Source of the DNA: Leucogyrophana mollusca
Lineage: Eukaryota > Basidiomycota > Agaricomycetes > Boletales
Assembly: GCA_021014945.1 (NCBI GenBank)
Contig: MU266356.1
Span: 123,727-187,726, forward strand
Length of the DNA stretch: 64,000 nt
Reading direction: 5' to 3'
Shown here: piece after piece, positions 60,633-64,000 of the stretch
Position numbering within the stretch: the first letter of the stretch is position 1
How the letters are laid out: each line of letters opens with the position of its first letter
Translations under genes and position numbers: made by a program
The notes under the pieces: model-generated
What the model saw: the letters and a program-made list of their open reading frames with translations, nothing else
Database searches by the model: none
What the model was told of the DNA's origin: nothing

Positions 60633-61516
60633 TCAGCTCGTTGATTCATCAATAACTCGCTCTTCCGAGGCGTAACTCGGAGGAGCTGACACCATTGAGA
60701 TGGATCCTCTACTCGATCCGCCAGGAAAACCCGGTACATCCTCATCATCGGCAACGCCGGATTCTTCATGAGTTAGCATTCTCTCCCCATTTCCAGCTTG
60801 GAAGCCGTCGTTAAAATCCGATTTCTCGTCCGTCAGCGAACGACCGTATATTTGCTGCGGTGGAGTGTATGTAGGGAGTCCCCGTGAAGGGTCAGAAGCC
60901 ATTTCTGACATGACAGGCTGAGGCAATCGGTCTTCAGTCCGGTCTGACGCCGTCTCTGGCGGTGTCAGAGTGAACGTCCTGGCACGAGTGTCTAGATCTT
61001 TACCGGTCTCCATTTTGCGTTTACGCCGTCGAAAGCACAGGATTAAAATCACAGATGCGAGGATGGCTAAACCGCCGGCCACCGCACCGGCGATAATCCC
61101 AACATCGGAGCTAGGTAAATAGCGGTCAGAGAGAAGGTGCAAGACTATTGAGCTGTAAAAAAACTCACTGAGGTGTCGATGATGGGGTGGTCGACGTAGG
61201 TGAGATTTGGAGAGTGGATGAGAAAGGAGGGGATGCGGAAGGAGGGGATGCGGAAGAAGGTGACGATGTTGTAGAAGGAGTAGATTCGGTAGAAGGAAGA
61301 GTGGGTGGGGGGGGTGACCTGGGTATGCTAAATAGAGTGGTTGGACTCGATAAACCGTATGATGGAGGTGGGGTAAGTGAGGGGGGCGAAGAAGCAAAAC
61401 GCGAGGCGGAAATGGAACTAGTGAGACCGTCATCGTTATCATTAGTGAAAGTAGGGGTTGTCTCCGTGACGGGTGGGGATGGGGTGTCGGTCGTCGTGAT
61501 ACTCCACGTTGATTGA
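60633..61516 (-). CDS. Membrane protein 7, tail module partly deleted
   Basis: The stalk exon (to about 61516) is Ser/Thr/Pro-rich with a 15-bp repeat near 61210-61260. After an intron, the helix VGIIAGAVAGGLAILASVI and stop-transfer FRRRKRK are close to copy 6. The tail reads LTDEKSDFNDGFQAGNGERML. Compared with copy 6, about ten residues between the two halves of the conserved module are missing. The acidic residues change and the second helix ends early. The PPxY (APPSYASEE) remains intact. The ectodomain is unresolved. Either a functional variant or an eroding copy. Confidence 0.6.
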
Positions 61517-62263
61517 GACGGGGTGCCAGTGGCGGCTGCGATCGTCGGGAAAAAGTTGGTTATATTCCCGCAGACTAGAGCGTTGAGGCAACTAATTCAA
61601 CACGTCAGACCTCAGCGACAATAGAATGCGCTTATAGTAGGCTCACAGGACCATTCTGCACTATGCTGAGGCGAGCGCAAATGAGCGTGGTGGTTAGGCA
61701 ATAGTGGAAGGATATACAAGACGACTCCCCGTGAGGAAGAAGCCAGGAGACAGCTCGTTTATGAAGCTATTGCGTGAGGGGGCCCTCTGGTCACTGCTTC
61801 GATAAGCCGAGGTGGCGCAGTGTTGGGGCACCAAGATTTCATGACTGATGAAGATGCCAGATATTCTCGTCCAAGGCTTGAAACGCGAACCCCATATATA
61901 CTCCTGAGGGAGAGATCATTTGTCACAGCCGGTGAAGTACTCGCCATCGGAACACTTGGGGCGAGATTAGTTGTGAGCCCACGCATCAAAGCCAAAAAAC
62001 GAAATGCAGTACTCAGCTCGATGTATATCATGATGGCTTCTTGGTGTGGAGCAGTGTGAGGTAAATACATACGACTCCTAGCCAGACATCGAACAGGTTC
62101 CCCTGGAATTGATAATTCAAGCAGTCAAGCCTGGGAGTTTGGCGGCCATCAGTGATGATTCTGTGACACAGCTGCACATGGAGCAAAAGGAAGGTGATAT
62201 TAGTTGTAAAGAACGTCTTGTCTGTAGGCACACCACAAATGCATCCCCGGGAGCCCCGACCAA

Positions 62264-62545
62264 CTAACTACCTACATAACTGGGAGGCGCCAACCCAATC
62301 ATTTCCCCGGACCCCAGCGCCGACTCTTGAATCTGGGCATTAGGATCTGCCGTCGTTCTTTCAATGACACGCGGGGTGGTCGACGCCGGCAGAATGTCGG
62401 TGTACAGTCTGTGCATGAAGCTGGCTTGCTCCGGTGTCAATGATGCCGTAGAGGCGAGGGAGTGGCGGAAAAGTTCCCGTGGATCCGGAAGACGAAGCGG
62501 TTCATTTGGGGACTTGTCCGTCGGCCCCGGCGCATACGAGAGCAA
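62264..62545 (-). CDS. Second tail type, LTPEQA variant
   Basis: This 93-residue frame contains DPRELFRHSLAST, LTPEQASFMHRLYTDIL, ASTTPRVIERTTAD and the ending GLAPPSYVGS (PPxY). It aligns to the LTDEQADFIN...IMERML...PPxY tail of the other proteins but with changes. It is probably the last exon of a gene whose other exons I cannot place. The counterpart in the previous repeat unit (59105-59420) is broken, so this is the better-preserved copy. Confidence 0.45.
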   Translation of the reverse strand: MLSYAPGPTDKSPNEPLRLPDPRELFRHSLASTASLTPEQASFMHRLYTDILPASTTPRVIERTTADPNAQIQESALGSGEMIGLAPPSYVGS

Positions 62546-63811
62546 GGCAGACTTCCGGTCTGAGACTCGCGAGCGTGTTGGTTAGATGGGTATGCAGAAA
62601 GCGCGCTATCAAATGCCGGGATATCCGCACACTAGTCCCAGCACATGAGTGCTCTGTCACCCATTAAAATGTGAGACGAGCATGCGCGCGGAGAGCACGA
62701 CGGTGTGGATGCCGTTCAGTTGACCAGCAAGTTGCCAACGGGGGGTGAGAGAGAAGTGGGCGTGGGCGTGGCTGGTACGAGGGACGTTGAGGCCGAGCCC
62801 TGACTGGGCATGCCAAACGAAACGACGCGAGACGCACCTAAGCTGCCTCGTATCCAGGCCTCTTCCCGATGCTCTCTTTCCGCCCTTGTTACATTGGCCA
62901 CCTTGCACTTCGCGTCGTGGGGAGTTAGCAGATGGTGAGGCGTCCTGGAAAAGGTGAGAGCGGGCTCGGGAGCAATTAGCTACTCGCTATAAGTATTAAC
63001 GTCGGGTAAATGCTGCGAGTTGCCTATGTAACGTACTTGCAGTGGTCGGGGCTCTGAGTCCTCATGTTAAGGTACTGATAGTCCGGGTTTCAGAGTCTTC
63101 CAACGTGACGGAGCTGGATTATCTGGAGGAGTAACGAGACTCGTCACTGAACAGAGATAGCGATTGTTAGTATTAATACTATTGTAAGTCATCATACCAC
63201 GAGTCCTGACCTCCAGCTAGTTGAGTGTTCTGTCAGCTGCAGCTAATATACCATCATAACAAATTACCCTGCTTGACAGTGTTGAATTGATCTCTCTAAT
63301 TTAGTAATTTTACGCACAGAAGCGATCCACTTCACGCGCATCCGTTCATCCTCTGCCGAAACACGAAGAAAAGAACTACGATTTTGCTGGAAATCTCTTG
63401 CGAGAAGCCGACAAGTGGGTAAGTACACGGTACTTTGCAGGCTACTTATGGTTTGATCCGGGGGGAATAATCAGTGAACCTTCCGAACATTGCGATTCGA
63501 AGCATTTCAAACCCCTGAGCGCTTGAGCACTCAAGTATTCAAGCTGAGCGCTGTTCCACACGGAGGCCCACTGGCTGAATTCGGCATGTTCCTGCTGAGA
63601 ATATTGCGTCGTCCGACGAGCGAGTACTATGAAACCACGTCAGAGATCTGCCACCCTTCCAGCATCTTCATCATCAGCACCGTGATGCGAACGATAGATG
63701 TCTGATATGGCGTAAAGTGAATGACAGTGTCCGAATACAGGGAGAGATTCCGAAAACTACATACTGGAATAGCCGTAAAGTCCAAAAATTCGAACGTGCC
63801 ACATCCTCAGC

Positions 63812-64000
63812 TCACTGATTCATCAAAAGCCACTCTTCCGAGGCGTAACTCGGAGGAGCTGACGCCATCGAGACGGATCCTCTACTCGATCCGCCAGGAG
63901 AACCCGGTCCATCCTCATCACCGGCAACGCCAGAGTCTTCATGAGATAGCATCCTCTCCACGTTGCCAGCTTGTAAGTCGTTGGTAGAATCCACTTTCTC
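63812..64000 (-). CDS. Membrane protein 8, truncated by the window end
   Basis: This is only the 3' end of a minus-strand tail exon: a short NDLQAGNVERMLSHEDSG stretch, then SMASAPPSYASEEW (PPxY) and a TGA at 63812. It aligns to copies 6 and 7, with an internal deletion like that of copy 7. The rest lies beyond the window. Confidence 0.55.
   Translation of the reverse strand, partial: EKVDSTNDLQAGNVERMLSHEDSGVAGDEDGPGSPGGSSRGSVSMASAPPSYASEEWLLMNQ

Larger units (their letters stand above)
57093..64000 (-). repeat. Tandem segmental duplication, 3.2-3.4 kb units, three copies
   Basis: The run CACGTCAGAGATCTGC, a cluster of CTTCCAGCA(C/T)CTTCATC, GATAGATGTCTG, and CCACATCCTCAGCTC begins at about 57101, 60465 and 63635. 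Units are therefore about 3.36 kb and 3.17 kb, and the third runs off the window. Each unit carries a minus-strand stalk-transmembrane-tail gene (proteins 6, 7, 8), a shared middle stretch (GTGGTGGTTAGGCAATAGTG at 58358 and 61690), and, further on, a second minus-strand tail gene (pseudogene 59105-59420; intact frame 62264-62545). Confidence 0.85.

Noticed and set aside
57093..64000. Transposon as the cause of the 3.2-3.4 kb repeats
   Set aside because: No terminal inverted repeats, long terminal repeats, reverse transcriptase or transposase were seen; units contain the membrane-protein genes themselves.

Overview
The window is nuclear DNA of a filamentous basidiomycete, most likely an Agaricomycete. 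Genes are dense, with many 48-65 bp GT-AG introns. The encoded proteins look agaricomycete: P450s of the basidiomycete expansion, a Tricorn-like propeller fused to an amidohydrolase, and a lineage-type family of single-pass membrane proteins. All gene models here were spliced by eye from protein homology and splice-site grammar. No transcript evidence was available.

From 0 to 33 kb the window is a mostly single-copy housekeeping block. It holds a multi-span membrane protein, an unrecognised 364-aa protein and a cytochrome P450. A spartin/senescence-domain protein lies head to head with the spliceosomal SF3B4/Hsh49 homologue. EMC4, CDC42 and a large WD-repeat protein follow. Dicer lies head to head with a phosducin-like chaperone cofactor (PLP2 type). 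Next come a small acidic/basic nuclear-looking protein, then eRF1 (SUP45) head to head with the RNase P/MRP subunit POP7, and finally a membrane-anchored propeller-amidohydrolase.

From 33 to 42 kb are a second P450 that is a close, inverted duplicate of the first, two tandem macrophage-migration-inhibitory-factor (MIF)-type tautomerases, and a type II membrane protein resembling O-fucosyltransferases.

From 42 to 64 kb the window becomes a dynamic accessory region. It is dominated by a tandemly amplified family of receptor-like proteins: ectodomain, Ser/Thr/Pro stalk, one transmembrane helix, basic stop-transfer and disordered tail. The tail carries a conserved LTDEQADFIN helix-like module and a C-terminal PPxY motif. 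About nine copies or fragments occur on both strands, some complete, some eroding. They sit inside two tandem segmental duplications (about 1.85 kb and about 3.2-3.4 kb periods) plus inverted exon fragments. Four ordinary genes are embedded there or beside the array: a 513-aa intronless, presumably mitochondrial protein, a glyoxalase-like protein, the copper chaperone COX17 and the flanking O-fucosyltransferase-like gene.

The most interesting signal is the LTDEQADFIN/PPxY membrane-protein family. I recognise its layout as common in basidiomycetes, but I know of no assigned function. Its array-like birth and death in this window, with the tail better preserved than the ectodomain, makes it the best candidate for an undescribed system.
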